Positions 27,475-36,652 of a stretch of 64,000 nt of DNA are shown here, one piece after another; the first letter of the stretch is position 1; the number at the start of each line of letters is the position of its first letter. Source of the DNA: Qipengyuania gaetbuli (GTDB lineage: Bacteria > Pseudomonadota > Alphaproteobacteria > Sphingomonadales > Sphingomonadaceae). The notes beneath the pieces were generated by a model, which saw nothing but the letters and a program-made list of their open reading frames with translations, was not told the DNA's origin and did not search any database. The stretch is from assembly GCF_020524765.1 (NCBI RefSeq), contig NZ_JAIVLR010000002.1, forward strand, positions 336,501 through 400,500. The letters are read 5' to 3'. The position numbers and the translations under genes were made by a program.

Positions 27475-28872
27475 TCATGTCCCCGCATAGCGCGCCTTAA
27501 GCATGTGCCACGCGGCGCGCAGGCCATAGGCATCGCCGCCCTTGGGCCGCCCCGGCTTGGGCATCGGACGCCATGCGAAAGTGTCGAAATGCGCCCAGTC
27601 GATGCCTTCACCCACGAACTTGTCGAGGAACAGTCCCGCCACGCTCGCCCCGGCAAAGGAATTGGCATGGGCGTTGTTCGTGTCGGCGATGTCGGAGTTG
27701 AGCCATTCGCGATAGGCTTCGGGCAGGGGCAGGCGCCACGGCTCGTCATCGTTGGCTTTGCCTGCCTCGATCAGCGCCTGCGCGGTTTCGTCGCGGCGCG
27801 TCATCAGGGCAGGGTAGTCGGGGCCGAGGGCCACGCGTGCCGCGCCGGTCAGCGTGGCGAAGTCGATGACGAGGTCGGGCTTCTCCTCGCTCGCACGGGT
27901 CAGCGCATCGCCCAGGATCAGGCGGCCTTCGGCATCGGTGTTGCCGATCTCCACGGTCAGCCCCTTGCGCGTCTTGAGCACGTCGCCCGGACGGAAGCTG
28001 TTGCCGGAAATGGCGTTCTCCACCGCCGGGACCAGCAGGTGCAGGCGCACCGGCAGCTTGGCACCCATGATCAGCCCGGACAGCGCGATGGCATGGGCCG
28101 CGCCGCCCATGTCCTTTTTCATCAGCAGCATGCCGGCAGAGCTTTTCACATCGAGACCGCCGGAATCGAAGCACACGCCCTTGCCGACGATCGCCAGCAC
28201 GGGATCGCTTTCCTTGCCCCAGGTGAGGTGGATGTGGCGCGGTGCATGGCTGCGAGCCGCAGCGCGCCCGACCGCATGGACCATGGGATAATCCCGCTCC
28301 AGCGCGTCGCCCCTGGTCACGCTGACCTTGGCCGAATGGAGCTTGGCCAGCTTTTCCACCTGGTCCTCGAGGTCTGCCGGGCCCATGTCCTCGGCCGGCG
28401 TGTTGACGAGATCGCGCACGAGGCAGATCGCCTTCGCTTCTGCGATGGCGCCTTCGATCCTGCCGGCTTCCTTGGTCAGCAGGATACGCGGGCCGACCGG
28501 CTGTTCGGGCTTCTTGTAGCGTTCGAAGCGGTATTGCGCGGTCTGCCAGCCGTGCAGCGCCGGGCCGGGCTGGCCTTCGGCGCGGCGATAGGTGCCTTCG
28601 GGCAGGACTTCGGCCAGCTTGGCCATGCACCAGCTTGTCAGCTTGTCGGGATTGGCCACGCCGCCGACCGCGAACCAGCCGTCGCCATCGGGCACGATGC
28701 CCACCTGGTATCCGCTGCCGTCGAATTTCTGCGCCTTGAGCGCTGCACGCTGGGGTGCGGAGAGCTTCTTCGCAAAGGTTTCGAACCCGTCCTTGTTCAC
28801 AAGGTGGATAAGCGTTGCGTCCTGGCCCTGGTCGGGCTGGATGAGAGCGGCGGTATCGGCCATGAAGTTCAC
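27475..28872 (-). CDS. Leucyl aminopeptidase family protein (M17)
   Basis: 465 residues. Cytosolic zinc aminopeptidase. The C-terminal M17 catalytic domain shows the metal and catalytic motifs GKGVCFDSGGLDVK, MKKDMGGAA, and the diagnostic NTDAEGRLILGDAL. The N-terminal domain is divergent, as in the sphingomonad subgroup often annotated as a putative leucyl aminopeptidase rather than PepA. ATG at 28863 (three residues later) is an equally good start. Confidence 0.93.
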   Translation of the reverse strand: MNFMADTAALIQPDQGQDATLIHLVNKDGFETFAKKLSAPQRAALKAQKFDGSGYQVGIVPDGDGWFAVGGVANPDKLTSWCMAKLAEVLPEGTYRRAEGQPGPALHGWQTAQYRFERYKKPEQPVGPRILLTKEAGRIEGAIAEAKAICLVRDLVNTPAEDMGPADLEDQVEKLAKLHSAKVSVTRGDALERDYPMVHAVGRAAARSHAPRHIHLTWGKESDPVLAIVGKGVCFDSGGLDVKSSAGMLLMKKDMGGAAHAIALSGLIMGAKLPVRLHLLVPAVENAISGNSFRPGDVLKTRKGLTVEIGNTDAEGRLILGDALTRASEEKPDLVIDFATLTGAARVALGPDYPALMTRRDETAQALIEAGKANDDEPWRLPLPEAYREWLNSDIADTNNAHANSFAGASVAGLFLDKFVGEGIDWAHFDTFAWRPMPKPGRPKGGDAYGLRAAWHMLKARYAGT

Positions 28873-28906
28873 CCCGTACTAATCTGATCTCGGGCATGGA
28901 AATGAG

Positions 28907-29737
28907 ATGCGCACACGCCTGTTCCTGATTTCGCTCGCCCTGTCGAGTGCCGCCTGCTCGCAATCTCCAGGCGAAAACGCGGCGGACGAACCAGCTCCTG
29001 CCGCGACTGCGGACGCGGAGGAGGATGCCGGGGCAACGACCGCCGGCACCGCGAAGGCGGTGGACTTAGAGGACAACGACAAGGAAGGCGAGGCGGTACG
29101 CGAGTTCGCCTACAAATGGCCGTCTGCCGTGTCGGCTACCCCTGCGCTCGCCCAGCGCCTGACTGCCGAGCGCGACAAGGCGCTGGCCGAACAGAAGGCG
29201 GAATGGGCCGAAGCACTGGCCACCTCGCCCGAAGGCTGCATTTCCTGCGTCAACCGGGGCTACGAGGTCGAATGGAAGGTCGTCGCCGACATCCCCGGCT
29301 GGCTGAGCCTGTCGCAGGACCTCTACGTTTTCACCGGCGGGGCGCACGGCAATTACGGCCGCAGTTCGCTCGTGTGGAACCGTGAAACTGGCGAGGGCGT
29401 GGACGGCATCGCGCTATTCAAGTCGCCTGTCACGCTGGAGAATGCGCTGGGTCGCAAGCTGTGCGACGCGCTCGACCGCCAGCGCGAGCGCAAGCGCGGC
29501 ATCAAGGTGGACAGGGCAGCCGGGGGCATCTTCGACGATTGCCCGGGCCTCGACGAGGCGAGCGTCTTCGTCGGCTCTTCCGACGGTGAGCATTTCGACC
29601 GGATCGGCATCTATTTCGGCCCCTATGTGGCCGGCTCCTATGCCGAGGGAGCCTACGAGCTGAACTTTCCCGTCACCGCCTCCGTCCTCGACGCGGTGAA
29701 GCCGGAATTCGCCGAGGCGTTTCGCGTCGCGCGCTGA
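28907..29737 (+). CDS. DUF3298/DUF4163-type lipoprotein
   Basis: 276 residues. Signal peptide with lipobox LSSAAC, an acidic Ala/Asp/Glu-rich linker, then a domain with YEVEWKVVADIPGWLSLSQDLYVFTGGAHGNYGRSSLVWN, matching the DUF4163 plus DUF3298 pair found in PdaC/RsiV-like secreted proteins (GGAHG is the usual hallmark). Located in the envelope; RsiV-type domains bind peptidoglycan or lysozyme but this one has no anti-sigma region. Divergent from the aminopeptidase. Confidence 0.8.
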   Translation: MRTRLFLISLALSSAACSQSPGENAADEPAPAATADAEEDAGATTAGTAKAVDLEDNDKEGEAVREFAYKWPSAVSATPALAQRLTAERDKALAEQKAEWAEALATSPEGCISCVNRGYEVEWKVVADIPGWLSLSQDLYVFTGGAHGNYGRSSLVWNRETGEGVDGIALFKSPVTLENALGRKLCDALDRQRERKRGIKVDRAAGGIFDDCPGLDEASVFVGSSDGEHFDRIGIYFGPYVAGSYAEGAYELNFPVTASVLDAVKPEFAEAFRVAR

Positions 29738-29777
29738 TCCCCTCGCAATTTCGCGCTGGCATCGCTATGTGGCGGCC

Positions 29778-30608
29778 ATGACCGAATACCAGGTGATCGA
29801 CAGCGAACAGACCGTCTACCGCGACGGGACCATCAAGCTCCACGGGCCGGAAGGCTTCGAAGGCATGCGCAAGGCCGGGAGACTGGCTGCGCAGATCCTC
29901 GACGAGCTGACCGATTTCGTGAAGCCGGGCGTGACTACCGGCCAGATCGACGATCTCGTGCGGACCATGACGCTGGATGGCGGCGCGGTGCCCGCGACCA
30001 TGGGTTATCGTGGCTATGCGCACAGCTGCTGCACCTCAATCAACCACGTGATCTGCCACGGCATCCCGGGCGACAAGGCGCTCAAGGACGGGGACATTAT
30101 CAATATCGACGTGACCCCGCTGCTCGACGGCTGGCACGGCGATACTAGCCGGATGTATCTCGTCGGCGACGTTCCGCTGAAGGCCAAGCGGCTGGTCGAC
30201 GTGACCTATGAATGCCTCATGCTCGGCATCGAGGCGGCCTCGCAGCCCGGTGCCCGCCTCGGCGATATCGGCGCGGTTATCGAGGCGCATGCGCGCCAGA
30301 ACCGTTACGGCGTGGTGCAGGAATTCTGCGGCCACGGGCTCGGTCGCCTGTTCCACGACGCACCCGAAGTGATCCACACCGGCCGCAAGGGCACCGGCCC
30401 GCTGCTGAAGCCGGGGATGTTTTTCACTATCGAACCGATGATCAATCTCGGCCGTCCGCACGCCAAGATGCTGAGCGACGGCTGGACCGCCGTGACGCGC
30501 GACAAGTCGCTCTCGGCGCAGTTCGAACACTCGATCGGCATCACCGAGAACGGCGTGGAAATCTTCACCGAAAGCCCCAAGGGCCTCCACAAGCCGCCTT
30601 ATTCGTAA
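29778..30608 (+). CDS. map: Methionine aminopeptidase, type I
   Basis: 276 residues. Removes the initiator Met from nascent proteins; dimetal enzyme. Visible metal ligands and neighbours: GDIINIDVTPLLDGWHGDTSR (two Asp), FCGHGLGRLFH (His) and FFTIEPMINLG (Glu), with the substrate His in YRGYAHSCCTSINHVICHG. ATG 29778 chosen as start; an in-frame GTG at 29769 would add three residues. Transcribed rightward behind the DUF3298 gene. Confidence 0.95.
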   Translation: MTEYQVIDSEQTVYRDGTIKLHGPEGFEGMRKAGRLAAQILDELTDFVKPGVTTGQIDDLVRTMTLDGGAVPATMGYRGYAHSCCTSINHVICHGIPGDKALKDGDIINIDVTPLLDGWHGDTSRMYLVGDVPLKAKRLVDVTYECLMLGIEAASQPGARLGDIGAVIEAHARQNRYGVVQEFCGHGLGRLFHDAPEVIHTGRKGTGPLLKPGMFFTIEPMINLGRPHAKMLSDGWTAVTRDKSLSAQFEHSIGITENGVEIFTESPKGLHKPPYS

Positions 30609-30709
30609 GCGCCCTCAGTCGCCGGGCGGAGTGCGTCCGCACTGCTTGGCTACCTCGCAAAGGCTCGGGCGGGCGGTCGCCCTTGCGACACCGCGTGCCT
30701 TAGGTCCCG

Positions 30710-31369
30710 TCAGCTTTCGCGTGCAGCCCGGATCGCCGCGCCTGCGGCAATCGGGGCAAGGGCGCACAGGCCGAGGCTGATAGCCGCGGTCAGCAGGATC
30801 CCGCTCGGATCGGGGCGGGCAAGACTACCGGCTCCGAAAATCAGGATCGGCACGGCGAGCGGGATGACCATCAGTCCGGCAAGGGCCGCGCCGCCGCGCA
30901 GGCTGGCTGTCAGCGCCGCGACGGCAAGTCCAACGGCAGCAAGTCCCGGTGTGCCTGCGAGCAGGCCGAGAAGCACCGTCCGCGTCGTCTCGCCGGACAG
31001 GCCGAGAAGGGCGGCAGCAGGCAGGGTCGCGACCAGCAGCAACGGCGCAAAGGCGAGCCAGTGCGCGATGAGGCGCGAGGCCATGGCCCATTCCTCGCTC
31101 ACACCGCGCAGGGCCAGCTGGTCGAACACCCCGGCCTCCAGATCGCCCGACACCAGCTTTTCGAGCGGCAGGATCGCCGCCAGCAGCGCCGCCACCCAGA
31201 TTACGCCGCCGCCGGTCCGACCGAGCAATTGCGCATCGGGTCCGACCGCGAAGGGGTAGAGCATGGCGACGGCGAGAAAGAACAACAGCGGCAGGACGCC
31301 CGCGCCGCCGCGCCCGCCGGGCAATAGCAGGCCAAGATCGCGGCGCAGCAGGGTCGCAAACCCGCTCAT
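30710..31369 (-). CDS. ccmB: Heme exporter protein CcmB
   Basis: 219 residues, about six membrane helices. Inner-membrane permease half of the CcmAB(C) complex of system I cytochrome c maturation. Begins MSGFATLLRRDLGLLL; the cytoplasmic loop with LPLEKLVSGDLEAGVFDQLALRG and the helices after it are CcmB-like. The start overlaps the ccmA stop (ATGA). No ccmC is visible downstream within the window. Confidence 0.92.
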   Translation of the reverse strand: MSGFATLLRRDLGLLLPGGRGGAGVLPLLFFLAVAMLYPFAVGPDAQLLGRTGGGVIWVAALLAAILPLEKLVSGDLEAGVFDQLALRGVSEEWAMASRLIAHWLAFAPLLLVATLPAAALLGLSGETTRTVLLGLLAGTPGLAAVGLAVAALTASLRGGAALAGLMVIPLAVPILIFGAGSLARPDPSGILLTAAISLGLCALAPIAAGAAIRAARES

Positions 31370-31947
31370 GCCGAGAACCTTGCGAGGTCGATCTTCTGCG
31401 GGTCGGGCAGCGCCATCGGCTGGTGCGAGGCGACGACCGCGATGCCGCCGCGCCCGCAATGCAGCGCCACCAGTGCCTCCACGCTCTTCATCGCCTGCGT
31501 GTCGAGCCCGTTCAGCGGCTCGTCCAGCAGCCAGATCGGGCAGTTGCGATTGAGCAGGCGGGCGAGCGCGGCGCGTTTCTTCTGCCCGGTGGACAGGTAG
31601 CGCACGGGCACGTCGAGCAGCGGGTCGAGTTGCAGGACCTCGAACGCGCGGCCCGCATCGCGGCACCCGTCGAGGCTTTCCCAGAATCCGAGTGCCTGCC
31701 CCAGCGGCAGGTTCGCATCGAGCGCCAGCCGTTCGTCGACGAGACCCATGGCGCCTTCGCTTTCGACCTGTCCGGCAAACGGGCGCAGCAGGCCCGCAAG
31801 GATGCGGATGAGGCTCGACTTGCCGATGCCGTTGGCGCCCGCGACCTGCAGCGCGGCGCCCGGTTCGCAGGAAAAGGACAGCCCACGGAAAAGCAGCCGC
31901 TCGCCGCGGCGGCAGGCGAGGTCCATTGCTGCGAGGCGCGCTTGCAT
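31366..31947 (-). CDS. ccmA: Heme ABC exporter ATP-binding protein CcmA
   Basis: 193 residues. Walker A GANGIGKSS (37-45), the signature YLSTGQKKRAALARLL, and Walker B IWLLDEPLNGLD give a small ABC ATPase. With CcmB it releases holo-CcmE during cytochrome c assembly. Start at ATG 31947 (MQARLAAMDL); a long in-frame extension upstream lacks family similarity and would overlap the divergent phhB. The divergent gap to phhB is 54 bases. Confidence 0.92.
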   Translation of the reverse strand: MQARLAAMDLACRRGERLLFRGLSFSCEPGAALQVAGANGIGKSSLIRILAGLLRPFAGQVESEGAMGLVDERLALDANLPLGQALGFWESLDGCRDAGRAFEVLQLDPLLDVPVRYLSTGQKKRAALARLLNRNCPIWLLDEPLNGLDTQAMKSVEALVALHCGRGGIAVVASHQPMALPDPQKIDLARFSA

Positions 31948-32001
31948 GGGCGCGAGCGATAGGCAAAAGCGCCCGCAGCGACAAGCAGGAGAGATTCGCA
32001 A

Positions 32002-32295
32002 ATGGCCGCCGTCGAACAATTGACCGAGGAAGAACGCACCACCTGGCTGCGTGCGCTGCCCAAGTGGTCGCTGGCTCGCGACGGCGCTGCGATCGAACGC
32101 AAGTTCGAGTTTTCCGACTTCGCCGAGGCTTTTGCCTTCATGACGCGCGTCGCCATCATGGCGGAAAAGCGCGATCACCATCCTGAATGGTTCAACGTCT
32201 ACAACCGCGTGGAAATCACCCTGACCACACATGACGCGGGCGGCCTGTCCCTGCGCGACGTCAACATGGCCAAGAAGATCGACGCGCTGGTCTAG
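32002..32295 (+). CDS. phhB: Pterin-4a-carbinolamine dehydratase
   Basis: 97 residues, the family's full size. Recycles the tetrahydrobiopterin cofactor of phenylalanine hydroxylase. The active-site motif [20 protein letters not shown] with its two histidines and the later TTHDAGGLS is intact. No phhA is adjacent. Divergent from ccmA; its 3' end overlaps the esterase gene on the other strand by four bases. Confidence 0.93.
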   Translation: MAAVEQLTEEERTTWLRALPKWSLARDGAAIERKFEFSDFAEAFAFMTRVAIMAEKRDHHPEWFNVYNRVEITLTTHDAGGLSLRDVNMAKKIDALV

Positions 32296-33335
32296 TCGCC
32301 CAGCGTCCCTTCCCGCGGGGCAGGGCCGAGTTCCAGCAGCAGGCAGCGGTAATAGAGCGCCTCGCGCCCGCGTTCGGCGGTGCCCGGCGTCATTGCGCGA
32401 CTGTTGTCGCGCGTGCATTCGCGCTCGAGCAGCGCCTTTTCCTCTGCCGTTCGCTCGGTAATCGCGGGGCCGCCGATCAGCGGGCTGCCGCGATATTCGC
32501 GGCTGGGCGTGCCGTAGAGCGCGCGGAAGGCATCGAGCGCCATCGGGTGGAGGAGGGTGCCGTGCGTCTCGCTCTTGCCTGCGTCCACGAAGGTCCAGCG
32601 CAGGCTCTCGGGCGCATCGCTGCGCAGTGCCGCGACCAGCCGTTCGGTCCCTTCGCGGTGCCAGTCGCCCTCGTTCGCGGTGGTGAGGTAGAGCCTGCGC
32701 TTACCCGCCGGATGACGCGCGAAATAGCCCGCTGCCTCGCGTCCGTATTTCATCTCCTCCCACCATAGCGAGGGCGAGATCGCGATGTAGTCGTCGAACA
32801 GTTCGGGGTCTTCGAGCAGCGTCTCGACCACGAACAGCGCGGCAAGCGATTCCCCGATGATCGTATCGTGACCGTCGGTGCGGAAATTCGCCTCGACCAG
32901 CGGCTTCAGCTCCTCGCGCAGGAAGCGGCGGTACGCGGGCGAACCGCCGGGCGTCGCATTGAGGAACTGCTCGTAAGGGCGCGGGTCGGCCACGGGCGGG
33001 GCCAGTTCATGCCGCCGGTTCACGCTCTGGATGCCGACCAGGATGAACGGCTCGAACGAATAGTTCATCTCGCGGCTCTGGGCGATGCCGGCGATATGCG
33101 CGAAGTCCTGGTCCGGCCCGCCGTCGAGCAGGTAGACGACCGGGAACCGCCGTTCGGGCTCAGCCTCGTATTCCACCGGCAGCCTCACCGTCACCTTGCG
33201 GCTCTCGCCTTCGAGGATTTCGGTTGAAACCGTGTAAGTCTGGCCCAGCACGTAAGGTTCGGCCTGCGGAAGCTGCGCGGCACCGGGCACGGCGAGGGCT
33301 AGTGCCGCAAGCGGCAGCAGGAGGCGAATTCCCAC
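32292..33335 (-). CDS. Secreted alpha/beta hydrolase, esterase D/IroE-like (PF00756)
   Basis: 347 residues. Signal peptide [21 protein letters not shown], then [21 protein letters not shown] and the nucleophile elbow GESLAA with S163, and a C-terminal [10 protein letters not shown] carrying the likely catalytic His. Matches the putative esterase family that includes the siderophore esterase IroE and carbohydrate esterases. Periplasmic; substrate unknown. Precedes the ccmA/phhB region on the minus strand. Confidence 0.85.
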   Translation of the reverse strand: MGIRLLLPLAALALAVPGAAQLPQAEPYVLGQTYTVSTEILEGESRKVTVRLPVEYEAEPERRFPVVYLLDGGPDQDFAHIAGIAQSREMNYSFEPFILVGIQSVNRRHELAPPVADPRPYEQFLNATPGGSPAYRRFLREELKPLVEANFRTDGHDTIIGESLAALFVVETLLEDPELFDDYIAISPSLWWEEMKYGREAAGYFARHPAGKRRLYLTTANEGDWHREGTERLVAALRSDAPESLRWTFVDAGKSETHGTLLHPMALDAFRALYGTPSREYRGSPLIGGPAITERTAEEKALLERECTRDNSRAMTPGTAERGREALYYRCLLLELGPAPREGTLGD

Positions 33336-33345
33336 GGTCGGCTCC

Positions 33346-34152
33346 CTACTGGCCGAGCGGCCTCAGGCTGGAGCGGGTCTGCTTGCGCACCCGGCCGGGC
33401 ATCCAGCGCGCCCCGAAGGCGAGGCTGCGCGCGGTCTTGCCGACCAGCGTGTGAAGCTTGTCGCCATGCACCGCGACCCAGGCCGCTTCCGCGACATCGG
33501 TGACCGGCGTGATTTCCAGCCCCGCGTCCTTCACGCGCTGGCGGATCGCCTCGTTGCTCTGCGCATTGGGCGCGTGTTCGAGCAGCGGCGTGTCGATGAA
33601 ACTGGGGCACAGCGAGCGCACGAGGATGCCATCATCCGCCCATTCGCCGTCGAGGCTTTCGGTAATGCCCTTCACCCCGAACTTGGTCGCCGTGTAGACG
33701 CTCGCCCCAGGCGTGCCGTAAATGCCCGCGGCGCTCGCGGTGTTGAGCAGGCACGAACCGGGCGCGGTCTTCTTGAGGTGGGGGTAGGCCGCCTGCGCGC
33801 CGAACAATACACCCTTGAGGTTGATGTCGAGACAGCGCTCGATTTCCTCGGTGCTGTTCTCGATCAGTGCACCGCCCAGCGGGATGCCGGCATTGTTCGC
33901 GAGCACGTCGATGCGCCCGCCTGCCGCGGTGGAGAAGCCGTCCAGCGCCGTGTCCCATGCCGCGCGGTCGCGCACGTCGAACTTGTGCGTGTAGGTGAAG
34001 CCGTTCTCGATCAGCTGCAGCGTCTCGTCCATGCCGCGCTGGTCGATATCGCCGAGGCCGACGAACCAGCCTTCCGAGGCAAACTTGAGCGCGATGGCGC
34101 GGCCGATACCCGATCCGCCGCCGGTGATGAAAATGGCCTTACGCTGGCTCAT
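33346..34152 (-). CDS. SDR-family oxidoreductase
   Basis: 268 residues. Classical short-chain dehydrogenase: TGGGSGIG cofactor loop at residues 10-17, acidic D35 (GLGDID) suggesting NAD preference, NNAG at about 86-89, and catalytic S140, Y153 and K157 (VYTATKFG). Substrate unknown; the C-terminal basic tail is a little extended. Start taken at ATG 34152, giving MSQRKAIFIT. Located between a secreted esterase and an AlkA-type glycosylase, all on the minus strand. Confidence 0.9.
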   Translation of the reverse strand: MSQRKAIFITGGGSGIGRAIALKFASEGWFVGLGDIDQRGMDETLQLIENGFTYTHKFDVRDRAAWDTALDGFSTAAGGRIDVLANNAGIPLGGALIENSTEEIERCLDINLKGVLFGAQAAYPHLKKTAPGSCLLNTASAAGIYGTPGASVYTATKFGVKGITESLDGEWADDGILVRSLCPSFIDTPLLEHAPNAQSNEAIRQRVKDAGLEITPVTDVAEAAWVAVHGDKLHTLVGKTARSLAFGARWMPGRVRKQTRSSLRPLGQ

Positions 34153-34178
34153 CGAATATCTCTCCCCTTGTGCGTCCC

Positions 34179-34814
34179 TCACAGCGCCGCGTTGTTATAG
34201 GTGTGCCAGGTGAAGATGGCCATCGCCCCGCGATAGGGCTTCCACCGATCACCCAGCGTGCGGGTTTCCTTCTCGCTAGGCCGCGCAGGCAGGTCGAGCA
34301 GGCGCCCCACCGCTTCCTGCACGGCAAGGTCGCCCGCCGGCCAGATATCCTGCCGCCCTTCGGCAAACAGCAGGTAGATTTCCGCCGACCAGCGCCCGAT
34401 GCCCTTGATTCGGGTAAGCTCGGCGATGGCTTCCTCGTCGTCTTCAGGCAGGCTGTCGAATTCAAGTTCGCCGCTTGCCACCAGTTCGCACAGGGACCGG
34501 GCATAGCCCTGTTTCTGGCGCGAGAGGCCGCAGGCGCGCAGCGTGTCGAAATCGCGGGCAAGCAGTTCGTGGGCGTGCATGTCCTCGCCCAGTTCGGCCT
34601 CCAGCTTGTTCCAGACCGAGGCGGCGGCGGCCACGCTGACCTGCTGGCCGACGATGGTGCGCAGCAGGGTGCGATAGCCGGTCGGGCGGATGCGTTCCTC
34701 GGGATAGCCGCAGCGCTCCAGCGCGCCGGCCACCACCTTGTCCTGCGCGGCAACGGCATCGAGATGCTCGCGCAATTGCGAATTGGTCAGGCCCACCTTG
34801 CGCTCCCGCGTCAC
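34179..34814 (-). CDS. DNA-3-methyladenine glycosylase II family protein (AlkA-like)
   Basis: 211 residues. Base-excision repair enzyme for alkylated purines. Contains helix-hairpin-helix LTRIKGIGRWSAEIYLLF and the catalytic Asp D162 in DIWPAGDLAVQEAVG, with the preceding QQVSVAAAASVWNKLE substrate-pocket helix. Shorter than E. coli AlkA because the N-terminal TATA-box-like domain is missing. Start is uncertain: GTG 34814 or GTG 34796. Divergent from the ferredoxin gene. Confidence 0.88.
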   Translation of the reverse strand: MTRERKVGLTNSQLREHLDAVAAQDKVVAGALERCGYPEERIRPTGYRTLLRTIVGQQVSVAAAASVWNKLEAELGEDMHAHELLARDFDTLRACGLSRQKQGYARSLCELVASGELEFDSLPEDDEEAIAELTRIKGIGRWSAEIYLLFAEGRQDIWPAGDLAVQEAVGRLLDLPARPSEKETRTLGDRWKPYRGAMAIFTWHTYNNAAL

Positions 34815-34877
34815 TTTGAATAGCAGCACGCGGCATAGGGCCCGCAAGGCGGGCGAGGCAACAAGGATACGCAATCG

Positions 34878-35195
34878 ATGCCCAGGCTGATCGTCACCAC
34901 CCGCGAAGGCGAGACGAGCGAGATCGAGGTCGAGGACGGCCTCACAGTAATGGAAGCGATCCGCGACAACGGCTTCGACGAGCTGCTGGCGCTGTGCGGT
35001 GGCTGCTGTTCGTGTGCGACCTGCCATATCCATGTCGACCCGGCCTTTGCCGACAAGCTCCCCAAGATGAGCGAGGACGAGGACGACTTGCTCGAATCGA
35101 CCGACCATCGCACCGAAACCTCGCGCCTGTCGTGCCAGATCCCCTTCACCGGCGACCTCGACGGGATGAAGGTTACTATCGCCCCTGAAGATTGA
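34878..35195 (+). CDS. 2Fe-2S ferredoxin, adrenodoxin/Fdx type
   Basis: 105 residues. Cluster ligands C40, C46, C49 (C-x5-C-x2-C) and C86 (LSCQ) are intact, with the adrenodoxin-like acidic helix [12 protein letters not shown]. Two extra cysteines, C43 and C44, lie inside the first loop ([10 protein letters not shown]), which is unusual. It could serve Fe-S cluster assembly (Fdx) or a cytochrome P450. No partner reductase or isc genes adjoin, and cysK lies downstream after 42 bases. Confidence 0.92.
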   Translation: MPRLIVTTREGETSEIEVEDGLTVMEAIRDNGFDELLALCGGCCSCATCHIHVDPAFADKLPKMSEDEDDLLESTDHRTETSRLSCQIPFTGDLDGMKVTIAPED

Positions 35196-35237
35196 TGTTG
35201 TTTGCGAGGTAGGGGCCGCGCGCCTACCTCAGCGACC

Positions 35238-36254
35238 ATGACTTCAATTCCCATTCGCGAGCGAACGCTCGACCTGATCGGCAACACGCCGCTCGTCCGC
35301 CTCGAAGGGCCGAGCGCGGAAGCCGGCTGCGACATCTATGGCAAGTGCGAATTCGCCAATCCCGGCGCCTCGGTGAAGGACCGCGCCGCGCTCTACATCA
35401 TCCGCGATGCAGAAGCGCGGGGCGAACTGCAGCCCGGCGGCACCGTGGTCGAAGGCACGGCCGGCAACACCGGCATCGGTATTGCACTGGTCGCCAATGC
35501 GCTGGGCTATCGCACGATCATCGTGATGCCCGACAACCAGTCGAAGGAAAAGATGCAGACCCTGCGCGCGCTCGGCGCAGAGCTGGTCCTCGTCCCGCCG
35601 ACCAAATACGCCGACCCCAACCATTTCCAGCACGTCTCGCGCCGCATGGCCGACGAGATCGAGGGCGCTATCTGGGCGGGCCAGTTCGACAATACCGCCA
35701 ACCGCAAGGCGCATATCGAAGGCACGGCGAAGGAAATCTGGGACCAGACCGGCGGCCGGATCGACGGCTTCACCTGCGCCGCGGGCACCGGCGGCACGAT
35801 TGCCGGCGTCGGCATGGGTCTCAAGGAGCTGGACGAGAATGTCGTCATCGCACTGACCGACCCGCACGGCGCGGCGCTGTACAATTACTACGCCAATGGC
35901 GAACTCAAGGCCGAAGGGTCTTCGGTTGCAGAAGGCATCGGGCAGGGCCGCATCACCGGCAATCTCGAAGGCGCGCCGATCGACACGCAGTTCCGCGTTT
36001 CCGACGAGGAAGGCTTGAAGTGGGTCGCCCGCCTGTTGCGCGAGGAAGGCCTTTGCCTCGGCCTGTCGAGCGGCATCAATGTCGGCGGCGCGGTAGAACT
36101 GGGCAAGCGGCTGGTGGCCGAAGGCCGCGAAAACCCGCGCGTGGTCACCATCCTGTGCGACACCGGCTTCCGCTATCTCTCGACGCTCTACAATGCGGAC
36201 TGGCTGGAGGCGAAGGGCCTGCCGGTGTTCGACTGGCTCGAAGGCACCGATTGA
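35238..36254 (+). CDS. cysK: Cysteine synthase A (O-acetylserine sulfhydrylase)
   Basis: 338 residues. PLP lysine K47 in NPGASVKDRAA, asparagine loop VEGTAGNTGIGIA, and phosphate-binding GTGGTIAGVG. Joins sulfide with O-acetylserine to make cysteine. Some extra length and the loop CDTGFRYLSTLYNADWLEAKG are typical of the alphaproteobacterial subgroup. Start is ATG 35238 preceded by the ferredoxin stop 42 bases away; co-oriented. Confidence 0.93.
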   Translation: MTSIPIRERTLDLIGNTPLVRLEGPSAEAGCDIYGKCEFANPGASVKDRAALYIIRDAEARGELQPGGTVVEGTAGNTGIGIALVANALGYRTIIVMPDNQSKEKMQTLRALGAELVLVPPTKYADPNHFQHVSRRMADEIEGAIWAGQFDNTANRKAHIEGTAKEIWDQTGGRIDGFTCAAGTGGTIAGVGMGLKELDENVVIALTDPHGAALYNYYANGELKAEGSSVAEGIGQGRITGNLEGAPIDTQFRVSDEEGLKWVARLLREEGLCLGLSSGINVGGAVELGKRLVAEGRENPRVVTILCDTGFRYLSTLYNADWLEAKGLPVFDWLEGTD

Positions 36255-36286
36255 CCTCGCGCCCCAAGCAGCGCAGAATCTCCTGA

Positions 36287-36652
36287 ATGCCGCGCTATTT
36301 CGATCTGTCGACCAGCAAGCCCGAGCCGGGCGAGCTTCCCGAGGTTCCGCTCGGAGGCACCCGTGCGCAGGCCATTCATCGCATGCAGATCGGCGTGGCC
36401 GGCGTGGTGCTGATGGTCCTGCTCGTCGGACTTGCGAGCCTCGTCCAGGAACGTACCCGCGAAGTCGATGCCGCTGCCGTACCGGAAGCTGCCTCCACGA
36501 CCGAGCCGAGCGCCGGCCCCACGCAGGCCGACCCGCTGGTGGAAGCGGGCGTGGTCCCCGATCTTCCGGCCGGGCCCAGCCCGACCGCATCGCAAAGTCC
36601 GGCCCCCGTGCCCGAACAGGGTGTGGGCAATGCCGCGCCTGCGGGCGAATAA
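36287..36652 (+). CDS. Small single-pass membrane protein, unknown
   Basis: 121 residues. A charged N-terminus (1-33), one membrane helix (about 34-53, MQIGVAGVVLMVLLVGLASL), and a Pro/Ala/Thr-rich extracytoplasmic tail ending PVPEQGVGNAAPAGE. No recognised domain. The following gene starts inside its 3' end (23-base overlap), so the two may act together. Confidence 0.65.
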   Translation: MPRYFDLSTSKPEPGELPEVPLGGTRAQAIHRMQIGVAGVVLMVLLVGLASLVQERTREVDAAAVPEAASTTEPSAGPTQADPLVEAGVVPDLPAGPSPTASQSPAPVPEQGVGNAAPAGE

